Positions 36,061 through 45,477 are shown, counted from the first letter of the stretch. The stretch: DNA of 64,000 bases from Pontibacter vulgaris (GCF_022758145.1 NZ_JAJVDH010000003.1:1-64000), one strand, 5' to 3'. The notes: generated by a model not told the origin, from the sequence alone. Made by a program: numbers and translations.

Positions 36061-36176
36061 TAAAGAGTTTCTGATAAAGTTAACTCCATCATTTACCAAC
36101 ACGCCTGCATATTTAATTGGCCTGAATGTACTTTATAACCAGTACGATAGTTACCATAGTTGCCTAAGTGCCCTTT

Positions 36177-37700
36177 ATGAAGCTTATTACTAAAATTTAC
36201 CTTGCCTTTGCCTCCATCCTGCTGATATTCTGTTCTGTTACGGTTATGTATGTTCGGCAGTCCAACAAAGTTGAGCGTGCAACGCAGGAGGCAATAAATG
36301 CTACAGAAGTATTACACATATCCGAATCGCTTGAAAAAGCGATTGTTGACAGCGAAACAGGCGTAAGAGGGTATCATGTATCAGAAAATGAGGAGTTTCT
36401 GGAGCCTTATTACTCTGGTCGCCGTGAGTATGCAGTACGTTATGCCGAGTTGCTGGGCAAAGTAAAAGACCCAGGCCAGCGAAAGCGCCTGTTTGCAATA
36501 GACTCAACTTACAGGCACTGGCAGAATGCATTTGCAAAAAAGGCAATACAACTCAAACGCGAAGCACTTCAATCGCCGGCAGCAGAGCCAGCTTTTAACG
36601 CATTCCTGGTAAATTATTTACGGGCCGGCTTCGGGAAACGCATCATGGATAACATCAGGCGTCAAATTAATGTATTTGATTACCAGGAGAAGGTACTAAA
36701 GCAAAAGCACGTAGAAAACCTTAACAAAACCATGCGCTTTACCGACGAACTCTCTGTCACGCTCACAATTATATCGATAGTGCTGGGAGTAATTGTGATG
36801 CTGATGTTGGGCAAAGCAATAGGTGGCCGCTTGAAGGAAATGGTAAAAATGGCTGATGAAGTTGCGCAGGGTCGGTTTGATGTTAAAATAAGAGATACCA
36901 AACATGATGAAATAAGCAACGTGATCCATTCGCTCAACATCATGGTTAAAAAATTAAATGCCTCTTTCACAAACCTCCAGAAAACAAATAAAGAACTTGA
37001 CCAGTTTGCCTATGTTGTTTCGCACGATCTGAAAGCACCATTACGGGCCATAAACAGCCTTGCCGAATGGATACAGGAAGACCTGCCCACTGTAGAACCT
37101 GATGTGCAACGCAACCTCCAACTGATGCGCGGCCGTGCCCAACGTATGGAAAACCTTATCAACGGTATACTTGAATACTCACGGATTGGCCGTAAGGAGT
37201 TGCCAATATCTACATTTCCGGTAACCCAACTCCTTCACGAAATTATAGATTCCTTATCACCGGCAGAGAATGTTACAATTGAAGTAAAAGGCCCACTACC
37301 CAATGTTACTACTGAAAGAATACTGTTGCACCAGGTGTTCAGCAATCTTATCAACAACGCTATCAAGTATAATAATAAGCCACAGCCTCATATTAGCATA
37401 GGTTTCCGGGAGTTAGCTCAGGAGTACGAATTTTATGTACAAGATAACGGGCCGGGAATTCCTGAAGCATTCCATGAAAAGATTTTTGGTGTTTTCCAGA
37501 CGATAGACGCCAGAGATACAAAGGAAAGTACAGGTATTGGCCTGGCCATCGTGCAGAAAATTGTAGAAGAAAAAGGCGGCGTTGTTACCGTTACTTCTGC
37601 AGAAGACCAAGGCTGTATGTTTACTTTCAGCTGGCCAAAACTTACTCCTGCAGCAGTTACTCCTGAATTTAAAACTCAACTACATTATGCAAACAGATAA
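36177..37700 (+). CDS. sensor histidine kinase with CHASE3 and HAMP domains
   Basis: About 507 residues. Membrane helix 1 (residues 4-25), a CHASE3 periplasmic domain (about 30-170, with SEKAIVDSETGVRGYHVS-like helix SLEKAIVDSETGVRGYH), helix 2 near 190-210 and HAMP near 212-260 precede the kinase core. The phospho-accepting His is in VVSHDLKAPLRAI near residue 282. ATP-binding boxes are NLINNAIKYNN, DNGPGIPEAF and TGIGLAIVQKI. I place the start at ATG 36177; GTG at 36168 is in frame. It overlaps the next kinase gene by 14 bp and is closely related to it. The signal is unknown. Confidence 0.9.
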   Translation: MKLITKIYLAFASILLIFCSVTVMYVRQSNKVERATQEAINATEVLHISESLEKAIVDSETGVRGYHVSENEEFLEPYYSGRREYAVRYAELLGKVKDPGQRKRLFAIDSTYRHWQNAFAKKAIQLKREALQSPAAEPAFNAFLVNYLRAGFGKRIMDNIRRQINVFDYQEKVLKQKHVENLNKTMRFTDELSVTLTIISIVLGVIVMLMLGKAIGGRLKEMVKMADEVAQGRFDVKIRDTKHDEISNVIHSLNIMVKKLNASFTNLQKTNKELDQFAYVVSHDLKAPLRAINSLAEWIQEDLPTVEPDVQRNLQLMRGRAQRMENLINGILEYSRIGRKELPISTFPVTQLLHEIIDSLSPAENVTIEVKGPLPNVTTERILLHQVFSNLINNAIKYNNKPQPHISIGFRELAQEYEFYVQDNGPGIPEAFHEKIFGVFQTIDARDTKESTGIGLAIVQKIVEEKGGVVTVTSAEDQGCMFTFSWPKLTPAAVTPEFKTQLHYANR

Positions 37701-38397
37701 AGACCTGTGCCAGAAACAAATTGACCTTCTGAAACAAGATTTAGAAGAGTTTGCCTACATCGTATCACATGATCTGAAAGCGCCTGTGCGGGCCATTTCC
37801 AACCTCTCATCCTGGATTGAAGAAGACCTCGGCGAAGATTTGCCCGCTGAGGTAATGCATAACATGCAATTGCTGCGCAACCGTGCCGCCCGAATGGAAA
37901 AAATGATCGAAGCCCTGCTCCAGTACTCACGCGTGCAGAGGTATGATCTTGCAACCGGCACTATAGATGTAAACCAGTTAATGCAGCAATTACAAGAGCA
38001 TACTTTTAGTGCCTACCCACTGCAGGTAAACATCCCAAAACCCTTACCGGTGCTGCAAACCTATACTTCTAAAATACAAACCGTGTTTGAGCAGCTGCTT
38101 TTAAATGCAATTATTTTCGGCCAGAAGCCGGTAACTCAAATTTCGGTTACAGCCACAAAAGCGGATGGGTTTTACGAGTTTTGTGTAGCAGATAATGGCT
38201 GTGGAGTGCCTCAAGAAGCGCTTGACAAGATATTTACCTTGTTTTATACTGTTGCTCCCAAAGATTCGGTTGATACGGTGGGTGCCGGCCTTGCCATTAC
38301 AAAAAAAATCATTCAATTTGTAGGAGCAACAATTAAGGCCGAACAGAATAAGACAGGTGGCCTAACCATTCGGTTTACCTGGCCCGAAAAAGTATAA
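37687..38397 (+). CDS. short histidine kinase without sensor domain
   Basis: About 236 residues. The ATG at 37687 lies inside the end of the previous gene (14-bp overlap). It contains only a HisKA domain, with its His near residue 28 in FAYIVSHDLKAPVRAI, and an ATPase domain (LLLNAIIFGQKP, VADNGCGVPQEAL, GAGLAITKKII). The HisKA region is clearly paralogous to that of the upstream kinase (VSHDLKAP, EDL, RAxRME, YSR in the same order), so the pair looks like a tandem duplication in which this copy lost its membrane and sensor parts. It is cytoplasmic and may act with the response regulator 24 bp downstream. Confidence 0.85.
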   Translation: MQTDKDLCQKQIDLLKQDLEEFAYIVSHDLKAPVRAISNLSSWIEEDLGEDLPAEVMHNMQLLRNRAARMEKMIEALLQYSRVQRYDLATGTIDVNQLMQQLQEHTFSAYPLQVNIPKPLPVLQTYTSKIQTVFEQLLLNAIIFGQKPVTQISVTATKADGFYEFCVADNGCGVPQEALDKIFTLFYTVAPKDSVDTVGAGLAITKKIIQFVGATIKAEQNKTGGLTIRFTWPEKV

Positions 38398-38421
38398 AAA
38401 CTGCTTTTTAGAGTATTGACT

Positions 38422-38835
38422 ATGACTGAAAAACTCGTGAATATCCTTTTAGTTGAAGACGACGAAGTAGATATAATGAATGTGCAGCGCGCGTTCAAGA
38501 AAAACAGCATCGATAATCCGCTTTTTATAGCCCGAAATGGCCTTGAAGCACTAGAAATGCTGCGTACCGGGCAGGTTCCTTATCCGCACATTATCATTCT
38601 GGATATAAACATGCCCCGCATGAACGGAATAGAGTTTCTGCGCGAACTGCGGGCCGATGAGAACTTTAAGAGCGCAAGCGTTTTTGTAATGACCACTTCA
38701 AATGAAGACAGCGATAAGGTCAGCGCCTACAACTTTAACGTGGCAGGCTATATTTTGAAACCGCTTTCGTTCGAGAAATTTATAATATCAGTAGCAACAC
38801 TAAACAGTTACTGGAAACTTTGCGAGCGACCATAA
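38422..38835 (+). CDS. single-domain response regulator (Rcp1-like)
   Basis: About 137 residues, receiver domain only. The acidic pocket is LVEDDEVDIMNVQRAFKK near residue 9, the phospho-acceptor Asp is in IIILDINMPRMNGIEFL near residue 60, Thr/Ser in VFVMTTSNEDSD and the Lys in YILKPLSFEKF. It lacks any output domain, so it should work by protein contact, as Rcp1/CheY types do, relaying phosphate between kinases. I prefer ATG 38422 over an in-frame TTG at 38416. It sits between the tandem kinases and the hybrid kinase, all on one strand. Confidence 0.9.
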   Translation: MTEKLVNILLVEDDEVDIMNVQRAFKKNSIDNPLFIARNGLEALEMLRTGQVPYPHIIILDINMPRMNGIEFLRELRADENFKSASVFVMTTSNEDSDKVSAYNFNVAGYILKPLSFEKFIISVATLNSYWKLCERP

Positions 38836-38921
38836 GCCAGAACCTGTAACTAATCTTAGTATGCTTCGTGCTGCCGCAGAAGCTACTTTTATAGATCAAT
38901 TAACCTACACTCCTTTACCGC

Positions 38922-41246
38922 GTGCCAACACTTCTTTCTTTAGCTGAAGTTGCAGATGAGCAGTTACAGATCCTGATTATAGACGATGATCTGGTCGATC
39001 AGATGGCCATCAGGCGCTCGCTGAAAAAATCAATTCCCCATGCTGTAATTTATACTTCCAAAACTGCAGAACAAGGCCTAGAGCTTTTAAAGCAACACAT
39101 ATTCGATTGTATTTTTATCGATTTTAAGCTGCCCGATATGGATGGGCTGGCTTTGATGGAGGCTATCAGAAACACAGGCGTTGATATTCCGGTACTTATA
39201 GTTACCTCGCATGGCGACGAGCGCATTGCAGCACAAGCTATACTTAAGGGCGCGGCAGATTATATACCCAAAGGCCTTTTAACACCTGAAGGCATCTATC
39301 ATAGTTTACTGAATGCTATCAGGCTGCACAAAACCGAACAGCAAAGACGAAAGGCCGAAGAACAGCTACGCGCTACCCAACACCAGCTGGAGTTTGTTAT
39401 AAACAACTCCCCCATGATCTTTATAAACACTGATAGTGAAGGTATAATTACTTTCCTGAAAGGTAAGATAAACAAGGTATTACCTGTAGATGAAAAAGCC
39501 ATTGTAGGAAGATCGCTTATAGAAGAGTTTAAAGCTTACCCTCGGATTGTAGCCCGCTATAAACGTGCATTAGCCGGCGAAACGGTGCAGTCAACAGACG
39601 AGTCGAACGGTTATTTTTTTAAGGCGCATTACATCCCCGTTTTCGATCAGCAGCAGCAAGTAACAGGTGTAACCTGCTTTGTTATTGATATTACAGAGAG
39701 CTTCAAAAATGAGCGCGAACTTATACATGCAAAAGAACTAGCCGAAAAATCAGTTCGGGTAAAAGAGCAGTTCATCGCTAATATCAGCCACGAGATACGA
39801 ACCCCGATGAATGGCATTATCGGCCTAGCTAATGTGCTTTCCAAAACCGCTCTGTCTGAGAATCAACATAAATACCTGAAAGCGATTCGTTCCTCGGCAG
39901 ATAACCTAATGGTTATTATTAACGACCTGCTGGACTTTTCTAAAATAAGTGCCGAAAAATTTACCATTGAGGAAGTAGACTTTAACCTGTTTGAGCTTAT
40001 TCAGGAAACTGTAGATTTACTGGAGGTAAAGGCTATTGAGCGCAACAATACGCTCTCCACTTTTATAGACAGCAAGGTACCTGAGAAGATTACTGGAGAC
40101 CCTACACGTCTGAAACAAGTGCTGCTCAACCTGATCAGTAATGCCGCAAAATTCACGGAAAACGGTCAGATTAAACTCCTGGTAAATGTAAATTCCGATA
40201 AAGATGCTGAAGTTATACTTGAGTTTACAGTTGAAGACACAGGTATTGGCATACCAGAAGACAAGCTGCAGGCGATATTTGAAAGTTTTAACCAGGCCAG
40301 CAATGATACATCGCGTAAGTATGGCGGCACCGGCCTTGGCTTAACAATCTCAAAAAGCCTGATAGAAATGCAGGGCGGAAGTATAACGGTACGCAGCAAA
40401 CCGATGTCTGGCAGTGCTTTTACATTCTCGCTGCCTTTCAGGAAACAACAGGAGCCAGTTGCACCGGCTCACCAGCTTAACAATGAACAAGCGACCCTAA
40501 TATCTCCCCTGTCGGGCTTAAGAATATTACTGGCTGAAGACAACGAGATAAATCAGCTACTGATAAATGCTGTAGTTTCTGGTTGGGATATTGCCATCGA
40601 TACTGTGGAGAACGGCGCCAAGGCCCTGGAAAACCTGGATAAGTATACCTATGACCTTATACTGATGGATATGCAAATGCCGGAAGTTGATGGTTATGAA
40701 GCGATACAACGCATACGCGAATCTGATACTGCCATTGCAACTATACCCATTATAGCCCTGACTGCCCATGCCATACCGGAGGAAATAAACCGCTGCCTGG
40801 CAGCCGGCGCAGATGCTTATGTGGCAAAGCCTTTTGAGCCTGAAACACTATACAGTACCATTGCAAAATTAACCCGCCTGGCAGGTATAGACGCAAGTAT
40901 AAATATTAAGGCCCTGCATGGTATGGCCAGCGGTAACCGGGAGTTTATGGCCGATATTCTGCAAATGTACCTGGCAACTATACCTGAAAATGTGCAGCGC
41001 CTGAACATGCTGGCTGCTGGCAGTAATGATACCGAAAGTTTTAAGGCTTGCCTGCTGGAGTTGCTTGATACGGTATCTGTAATTTCGGCCCAGCCTCTTC
41101 AGACTACGTTAGAGCAAATGCAGGATAATTTAGAATCCGGAAAAATTCAGGAATTACAGCAATTAATACAGGAAGTAACGCTGCAAAGCCAGGAAACCAC
41201 AAAATTGCTGGAGCAGGAACTGGCTATAATTCAGGTAAAAAATTAA
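38922..41246 (+). CDS. hybrid sensor kinase: REC-PAS-HisKA-HATPase-REC with degenerate Hpt-like tail
   Basis: A 774-residue protein starting with GTG. Domains in order: receiver 1 (15-135, Asp near 66 in FIDFKLPDMDG), PAS (about 150-260), HisKA (His near 289 in ISHEIRTPMNGIIGL), HATPase (about 385-510, GTGLGLTISKSLIE), receiver 2 (about 530-650, Asp near 581 in LILMDMQMPEVDG), and a helical C-terminal region (660-765) shaped like an Hpt domain (NREFMADILQMYLATIPENV). That last region lacks the expected HxxKG phosphohistidine motif. No membrane helix is visible, so it is cytosolic. Followed by a strong terminator at 41261-41305. Confidence 0.9.
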   Translation: MPTLLSLAEVADEQLQILIIDDDLVDQMAIRRSLKKSIPHAVIYTSKTAEQGLELLKQHIFDCIFIDFKLPDMDGLALMEAIRNTGVDIPVLIVTSHGDERIAAQAILKGAADYIPKGLLTPEGIYHSLLNAIRLHKTEQQRRKAEEQLRATQHQLEFVINNSPMIFINTDSEGIITFLKGKINKVLPVDEKAIVGRSLIEEFKAYPRIVARYKRALAGETVQSTDESNGYFFKAHYIPVFDQQQQVTGVTCFVIDITESFKNERELIHAKELAEKSVRVKEQFIANISHEIRTPMNGIIGLANVLSKTALSENQHKYLKAIRSSADNLMVIINDLLDFSKISAEKFTIEEVDFNLFELIQETVDLLEVKAIERNNTLSTFIDSKVPEKITGDPTRLKQVLLNLISNAAKFTENGQIKLLVNVNSDKDAEVILEFTVEDTGIGIPEDKLQAIFESFNQASNDTSRKYGGTGLGLTISKSLIEMQGGSITVRSKPMSGSAFTFSLPFRKQQEPVAPAHQLNNEQATLISPLSGLRILLAEDNEINQLLINAVVSGWDIAIDTVENGAKALENLDKYTYDLILMDMQMPEVDGYEAIQRIRESDTAIATIPIIALTAHAIPEEINRCLAAGADAYVAKPFEPETLYSTIAKLTRLAGIDASINIKALHGMASGNREFMADILQMYLATIPENVQRLNMLAAGSNDTESFKACLLELLDTVSVISAQPLQTTLEQMQDNLESGKIQELQQLIQEVTLQSQETTKLLEQELAIIQVKN

Positions 41247-41260
41247 CATACTGGTTGCAT

Positions 41261-41305
41261 AAAAAAAGCGGGGCTATACTTTAGAAGTATAGCCCCGCTT
41301 TTTTT
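41261..41305. terminator. Strong bidirectional terminator with AAGTATAG arms
   Basis: A perfect 21-bp stem (41261-41281 with 41285-41305) and a 3-nt loop. The core is GCGGGGCTATACTT / AAGTATAGCCCCGC, with A7 and T7 tracts. It ends both the + hybrid kinase gene and the - ffh gene. Confidence 0.92.
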
Positions 41306-41322
41306 ATAAGTATATGGCTGAA

Positions 41323-42657
41323 TTAGCGCTTCATCATTTTGGCAAGATTACTTAAACCACCACGTGTACCGGCCATCTTGTTCATTGAGCGCATCATTTT
41401 ACGCATGTCGTTAAACTGTTTCATCAGGTTGTTTACCTGTGTGATGTCGGTACCGGAACCTTTCGCGATACGGGCACGGCGGCTACCATTTATCATATCC
41501 GGGTTTTCGCGCTCGGCAGCCGTCATCGATTTGATGATTGCTTCGATAGGTTTGAATGCGTTTTCGTCAATCTCCACATCCTTCAGGGCTTTACCAACAC
41601 CCGGTATCATACCAACCAGGTCTTTAATATCACCCATTTTCTTGATCTGCTCCAGCTGTGTCAGGAAGTCATCGAAGTTGAACTGGTTCTTGCGGATCTT
41701 TTTGTTGATACGCTTTGCCTCGTCTTCGTCAAACGCCTGCTGCGCACGCTCAACCAGGGAGATCACGTCACCCATGCCAAGTATACGCTGCGCCATACGA
41801 TCCGGGTAGAACAGATCAAGGGCTTCCATTTTCTCACCAGTAGAGATAAACTTAATAGGCTTCTCAACTACTGCACGGATAGAAAGGGCGGCACCACCAC
41901 GCGAGTCACCATCCAGTTTGGTAAGTACAACGCCGTCAAAGTTAATGCGCTCGTTAAAGGTTTTAGCTGTATTTACTGCATCCTGTCCTGTCATGGAATC
42001 TACCACGAACAATGTTTCAGTTGGCTTAACAGCTGCCTTTATTTCGGCAATTTCTTTCATCATCGCCTCGTCCACGGCCAAACGACCAGCGGTATCGATG
42101 ATAACTATTTTCTTGTTTGTCTTTTTAGCGTGCTCAATTGCGTTAAGGGCAATCTGAACCGGGTTTTTATTTTCCAGTTCGGTATAAGCCTCCACGCCTA
42201 CCTGCTCCGCCAAAACCTGCAGCTGGTTTATCGCAGCCGGACGGTAAACGTCGCAGGCAGCTACCAATACATTGCGGTTCTGTTTTTTAAGGTAGTTAGC
42301 CAGTTTACCGGTAAAGGTTGTTTTACCAGAACCCTGCAAACCAGCAATAAGGATAACCGCAGGATCGCCTTTGATGCTGATATCCTGCTTTTCGCCACCC
42401 ATTAATTGGGTCAACTCTTCGTACACGATCTTCACCATCAACTGGCCCGGAGATACAGCAATGAGTACATCACGACCCATGGCTTCTTCTTTGATCTTAT
42501 CGGTTACAGTTTTGGCAACTTTATAGTTAACGTCGGCATCTACAAGGGCACGGCGTACCTCTTTTATAGTTGCCGCTACGTTGATTTCGGTAATGCTTCC
42601 CTGGCCTTTTAGGGTTTTAAAGGCGCGGTCTAACTTGTTACTTAAATTATCAAACAT
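41323..42657 (-). CDS. ffh: signal recognition particle protein Ffh
   Basis: A 444-residue SRP GTPase. The N domain helix bundle covers 1-90. The GTPase domain has G1 GLQGSGKTT near residue 106, the nearby RNRNVLVAACDVYRPAAINQ (residues 122-142), DTAGRLAVDEAMM near 189 and TKLDGDSRGGAAL near 246. The methionine-rich M domain (about 325-444; MIPGVGKALKDVEID, MKQFNDMRKMMRSMNKMAG) binds 4.5S RNA and signal peptides. It targets nascent membrane proteins to FtsY. Length is typical. A TAnnTTTG element lies 22 bp upstream of the ATG. Confidence 0.98.
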   Translation of the reverse strand: MFDNLSNKLDRAFKTLKGQGSITEINVAATIKEVRRALVDADVNYKVAKTVTDKIKEEAMGRDVLIAVSPGQLMVKIVYEELTQLMGGEKQDISIKGDPAVILIAGLQGSGKTTFTGKLANYLKKQNRNVLVAACDVYRPAAINQLQVLAEQVGVEAYTELENKNPVQIALNAIEHAKKTNKKIVIIDTAGRLAVDEAMMKEIAEIKAAVKPTETLFVVDSMTGQDAVNTAKTFNERINFDGVVLTKLDGDSRGGAALSIRAVVEKPIKFISTGEKMEALDLFYPDRMAQRILGMGDVISLVERAQQAFDEDEAKRINKKIRKNQFNFDDFLTQLEQIKKMGDIKDLVGMIPGVGKALKDVEIDENAFKPIEAIIKSMTAAERENPDMINGSRRARIAKGSGTDITQVNNLMKQFNDMRKMMRSMNKMAGTRGGLSNLAKMMKR

Positions 42658-42678
42658 CTCTTTATTCTGGTTTACCTA

Positions 42679-42686
42679 CAAAAATA
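42679..42686 (-). promoter_or_regulatory. Possible -7 element of the ffh promoter
   Basis: Read on the minus strand, TATTTTTG fits TAnnTTTG exactly and lies 22 bp before the ffh ATG. No clear -33 TTG was found. Confidence 0.4.
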
Positions 42687-42884
42687 AGGAATATCTAAGT
42701 TAATTACGAATTATGAATTATGATTTACGCCGCTGATTTTATACCTCCTGTTCAGGCATGCTGCTAACCGGGTTTATACATTGGAGCTGCTGAGGCTAAA
42801 AACGCAAGTATACAACAGCAATATTGGTTGCCCGTAAAGCCTAACTGGCAGAATATTTTTATATTTGAAAGTTCAGATAACCGA

Positions 42885-44222
42885 GTGACAGCTTTGGAAA
42901 AAACAGACGTACTAAACCTGCTTTATATATCATATTACTGGCCTCCATCAGGTGGGCCTGGCGTGCAGCGCGGGCTGAAATTTGTGAAATATCTGCCGGC
43001 CTTTGGTGTAAAACCAACTGTACTTACTGTTGATGAAAAACAAGCCTCTTACCCGCTTCTTGACAATTCTTTTCTGAACGAAGTTCCTGATAACCTGGAG
43101 GTTTACCGCACCACCACATCCGAGCCATTTGAGTACTACAAAAAGCTTTCGGGCAAAAAAGAAATACCTTACAGCGGCTTTGCCAACCAAAAGGCCAAGG
43201 ATACTTTTGTAGATAAGCTTTTTAAATTTGTGCGCGGCAACCTTTTTATACCTGATGCCCGCGTAGGCTGGAACAAACATGCCCTGAAAAAAGCAGAAGA
43301 ATTACTGCAACAAGGCAAGTATAAAGCAATTATTACAACAAGCCCGCCGCATTCTACGCAATTAATAGGGTTAAAGCTGCGCCGCAAGTATAATATTAAA
43401 TGGGTAGCCGACCTGCGCGACCCCTGGACCAACATCCATTATTACGATCAGCTGCTGCATACGCCCATCGCAAAACGCCTCGACGAAAAGTATGAACGCC
43501 AGGTACTGGAGCAGGCCGATGCCGTAATTGTAACCAGCGAAGACACCAAACGCCTTTTCCTGAACAAGCCGGCCAACATACACGAAGATAAGATACACGT
43601 AATCCCGAACGGTTACGACGAAGCTGATTTTATACATCCGTCTGCACCACCGAAAGATACGTTTCTGATAACCTATACCGGTACCATTACAGAGAATTAT
43701 AACATCGATGTTTTCCTGAAAGTGGTGGCGCACCTGATGTCTGTTAACAGCGATATCAACTATAAACTGCGTTTTGTGGGCAAGGTATCGGAAGGTGTAA
43801 AGCAGCGGATCGAAAAAGCAAACTTGCTGGGCGCAACTGAATTTATAACGCACGTGCCACACCAGGAAGCTATAAAATACCTCATGGAGAGCACCATGTT
43901 GCTGCTGGCAATTGCCGATGTGCCGAGTGAATTTGCCAACGTACCCGGCAAGTTATTCGAATACCTGGCATCAAACAAACCTATAGTAGCACTTGGCCCG
44001 GTACATTCTGCTATGGATCAGATCATTGATGAGTGCGGCGCGGGCCGCCTGTTCCACTACACCGCCTATGACCTGATGCTGGACCACATGGCGCTTATGA
44101 GCAAGGCCTGGAAAATAAATCCAAACCTGGATCTGCCTTACATAAACCATTCACAGTTCTCCAGGAGGGCTTTAACAGAGGAACTGGCCGGGGTAATTAA
44201 ACAATTGGTTGATAAAGTATAA
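42885..44222 (+). CDS. GT4-family glycosyltransferase
   Basis: A GT-B fold enzyme of about 445 residues. The frame is open from a TTG at 42828, but family similarity starts at VLNLLYISYYWPPSGGPGVQ. A -7-like box (TATATTTG, 42860-42867) lies just before the GTG at 42885, so I take that start; TTG at 42894 is also possible. The acceptor loop is GGPGVQRGLKFVKYLPAFG. ITYTGTITENYNIDVFLKVV near 260 starts the donor domain; FANVPGKLFEYLASNKPIVA near 350 replaces the standard EX7E. Function is probably in cell-envelope glycan synthesis; it stands alone between ffh and the NmrA-like gene. Confidence 0.82.
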   Translation: MTALEKTDVLNLLYISYYWPPSGGPGVQRGLKFVKYLPAFGVKPTVLTVDEKQASYPLLDNSFLNEVPDNLEVYRTTTSEPFEYYKKLSGKKEIPYSGFANQKAKDTFVDKLFKFVRGNLFIPDARVGWNKHALKKAEELLQQGKYKAIITTSPPHSTQLIGLKLRRKYNIKWVADLRDPWTNIHYYDQLLHTPIAKRLDEKYERQVLEQADAVIVTSEDTKRLFLNKPANIHEDKIHVIPNGYDEADFIHPSAPPKDTFLITYTGTITENYNIDVFLKVVAHLMSVNSDINYKLRFVGKVSEGVKQRIEKANLLGATEFITHVPHQEAIKYLMESTMLLLAIADVPSEFANVPGKLFEYLASNKPIVALGPVHSAMDQIIDECGAGRLFHYTAYDLMLDHMALMSKAWKINPNLDLPYINHSQFSRRALTEELAGVIKQLVDKV

Positions 44223-44232
44223 AAGTGAGCTT

Positions 44233-44294
44233 GTTTATACTTTTGATGATGTCCTCAGAAGTATAGACCAGCTGCTGGCAAACAAAGTATAAAC
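44233..44294. repeat. Inverted pair of AAAGTATAAAC words between convergent genes
   Basis: GTTTATACTTT (44233-44243) and its exact complement AAAGTATAAAC (44284-44294) are 40 nt apart, with another AAGTATAG in the loop. It lies between the GT4 stop and the end of the - NmrA-like gene, where a terminator would be expected, but without a T tract. Confidence 0.5.
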
Positions 44295-44300
44295 ACGAAG

Positions 44301-45251
44301 TTAAGCTATAGGTATGCGCTTAGCATTTTCGGCCAGCCACCTGTCAAAAGATTTTAACTCCGGATTTAACTCCTTCGAAAACCCAACATCCCGGACACTG
44401 TTGCAAACCTGGTCGAAGTCGCGGTAAAACTGGAACATATTGCCCAGATCATCCGCTCCCGGAAAACCAAAACTACGGTAGGTCTCAGGCGAAACGTTGT
44501 TATACAGTACTTCCTGGCCCAAAGCTTTTGTAAACTTTTCGGCCATTTCCTGTCCGGTTAGCTGCTCGCCGGCCACGCCTATGGTTTTGCCAATCAGTTC
44601 TTCTCCCTTTTTAAATATACCATAAGCACACTTACCAATATCTTCGCTGGCTATCCCTGCCATCTTTTTATCATCCAGCGGGAAGGTAATGTATAGTTTG
44701 CCATCGGGTCCTTTTTTGGGGCCCATTCCAAAATGCACAAAGTTATCCCAGTAAAAGGAGGCTCTCAGGAAAGTGGTAGGTACACCCAGGTCTGTAAAAA
44801 ATTTATCGGCTTCGCCTTTGGCATCAAAATGAGGTACTTTATAATTCCCCTGCAGCGTGGGCATGCGATCATCCTCCAGCGGCACCCATTTCCGGGTATC
44901 TTCCAAAGTAGACCAGATCACGTGCTTTAAGCCAGCCGCCTTGGCTGCTTCGGCCATACTTTTTGCTTCAGCCATTTCTTTTTCGGGAGAGAAGTGATCC
45001 CAGAAGAAGGTAACAAAATAGGCTCCGTATGCTCCGTTTAAGGCCTGTTTTATACTTTCCGGATCATCGATATCGGCAGTTATTACCTCTGCTCCTAAAC
45101 CGGCAAGTTCTTTTGCCTTTTCCGAGATTGCATCTCTTGTGATAGCCCGCACTGCAAACTCACCTTTAGCATCGTTCAGGATAGCATGCGCAACACCGCC
45201 TCCCTGCGCCCCCGTTGCACCAAATACCGCAATTATCTTCTTATCGGCCAT
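44301..45251 (-). CDS. NmrA-like/HSCARG-family NAD(P)-binding protein
   Basis: A 316-residue atypical short-chain dehydrogenase. The Rossmann loop is IIAVFGATGAQGGGVAHAIL at the N-terminus (GATGAQGG is the NmrA signature). AVRAITRDAISEKAKELAGL near 32 gives the NADP-discriminating Arg. The usual catalytic YxxxK is missing, as in the NmrA/HSCARG family, whose members sense the NADPH/NADP state rather than catalyse. GVPTTFLRASFYWDNFVHFG near 157 is a family block. A possible redox-sensor role is from family knowledge only. It converges on the GT4 gene; nothing ties the two together. Confidence 0.85.
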   Translation of the reverse strand: MADKKIIAVFGATGAQGGGVAHAILNDAKGEFAVRAITRDAISEKAKELAGLGAEVITADIDDPESIKQALNGAYGAYFVTFFWDHFSPEKEMAEAKSMAEAAKAAGLKHVIWSTLEDTRKWVPLEDDRMPTLQGNYKVPHFDAKGEADKFFTDLGVPTTFLRASFYWDNFVHFGMGPKKGPDGKLYITFPLDDKKMAGIASEDIGKCAYGIFKKGEELIGKTIGVAGEQLTGQEMAEKFTKALGQEVLYNNVSPETYRSFGFPGADDLGNMFQFYRDFDQVCNSVRDVGFSKELNPELKSFDRWLAENAKRIPIA

Positions 45252-45409
45252 ACCATTACATGATTATTTGAAGCTTAAACCAGAAATAGTAAAGTGTACG
45301 AAAACCTTTTAAAGCAGTGAGGTAAGCCAGGGTCAGGGCAGGAAATATTTAGTAACGCTATACTTAGCTGTGGTGAAATGAGGTATAGGTAAGATAGAGA
45401 GGGTAAAAA

Positions 45410-45477
45410 GGTAAAACCTTGCTTGTGTATCCGATGGTCGATGCGAAGCCGAAGCTTTGCTTATGTACTTTGTTACC
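45410..45477. repeat. Imperfect palindrome at the 3' side of a low-GC gene
   Basis: GGTAAAA (45410-45416) and TGTTACC (45471-45477) form the outer arms (one mismatch). GCGAAGC (45443-45449) and GCTTTGC (45454-45460) form the inner stem (one mismatch). It borders the membrane protein gene at 45473-45883. Confidence 0.4.

Noticed and set aside
41339..41809. 156-residue + frame opposite ffh
   Set aside because: Ser/Ile/Arg-rich antisense translation of the Ffh M domain.
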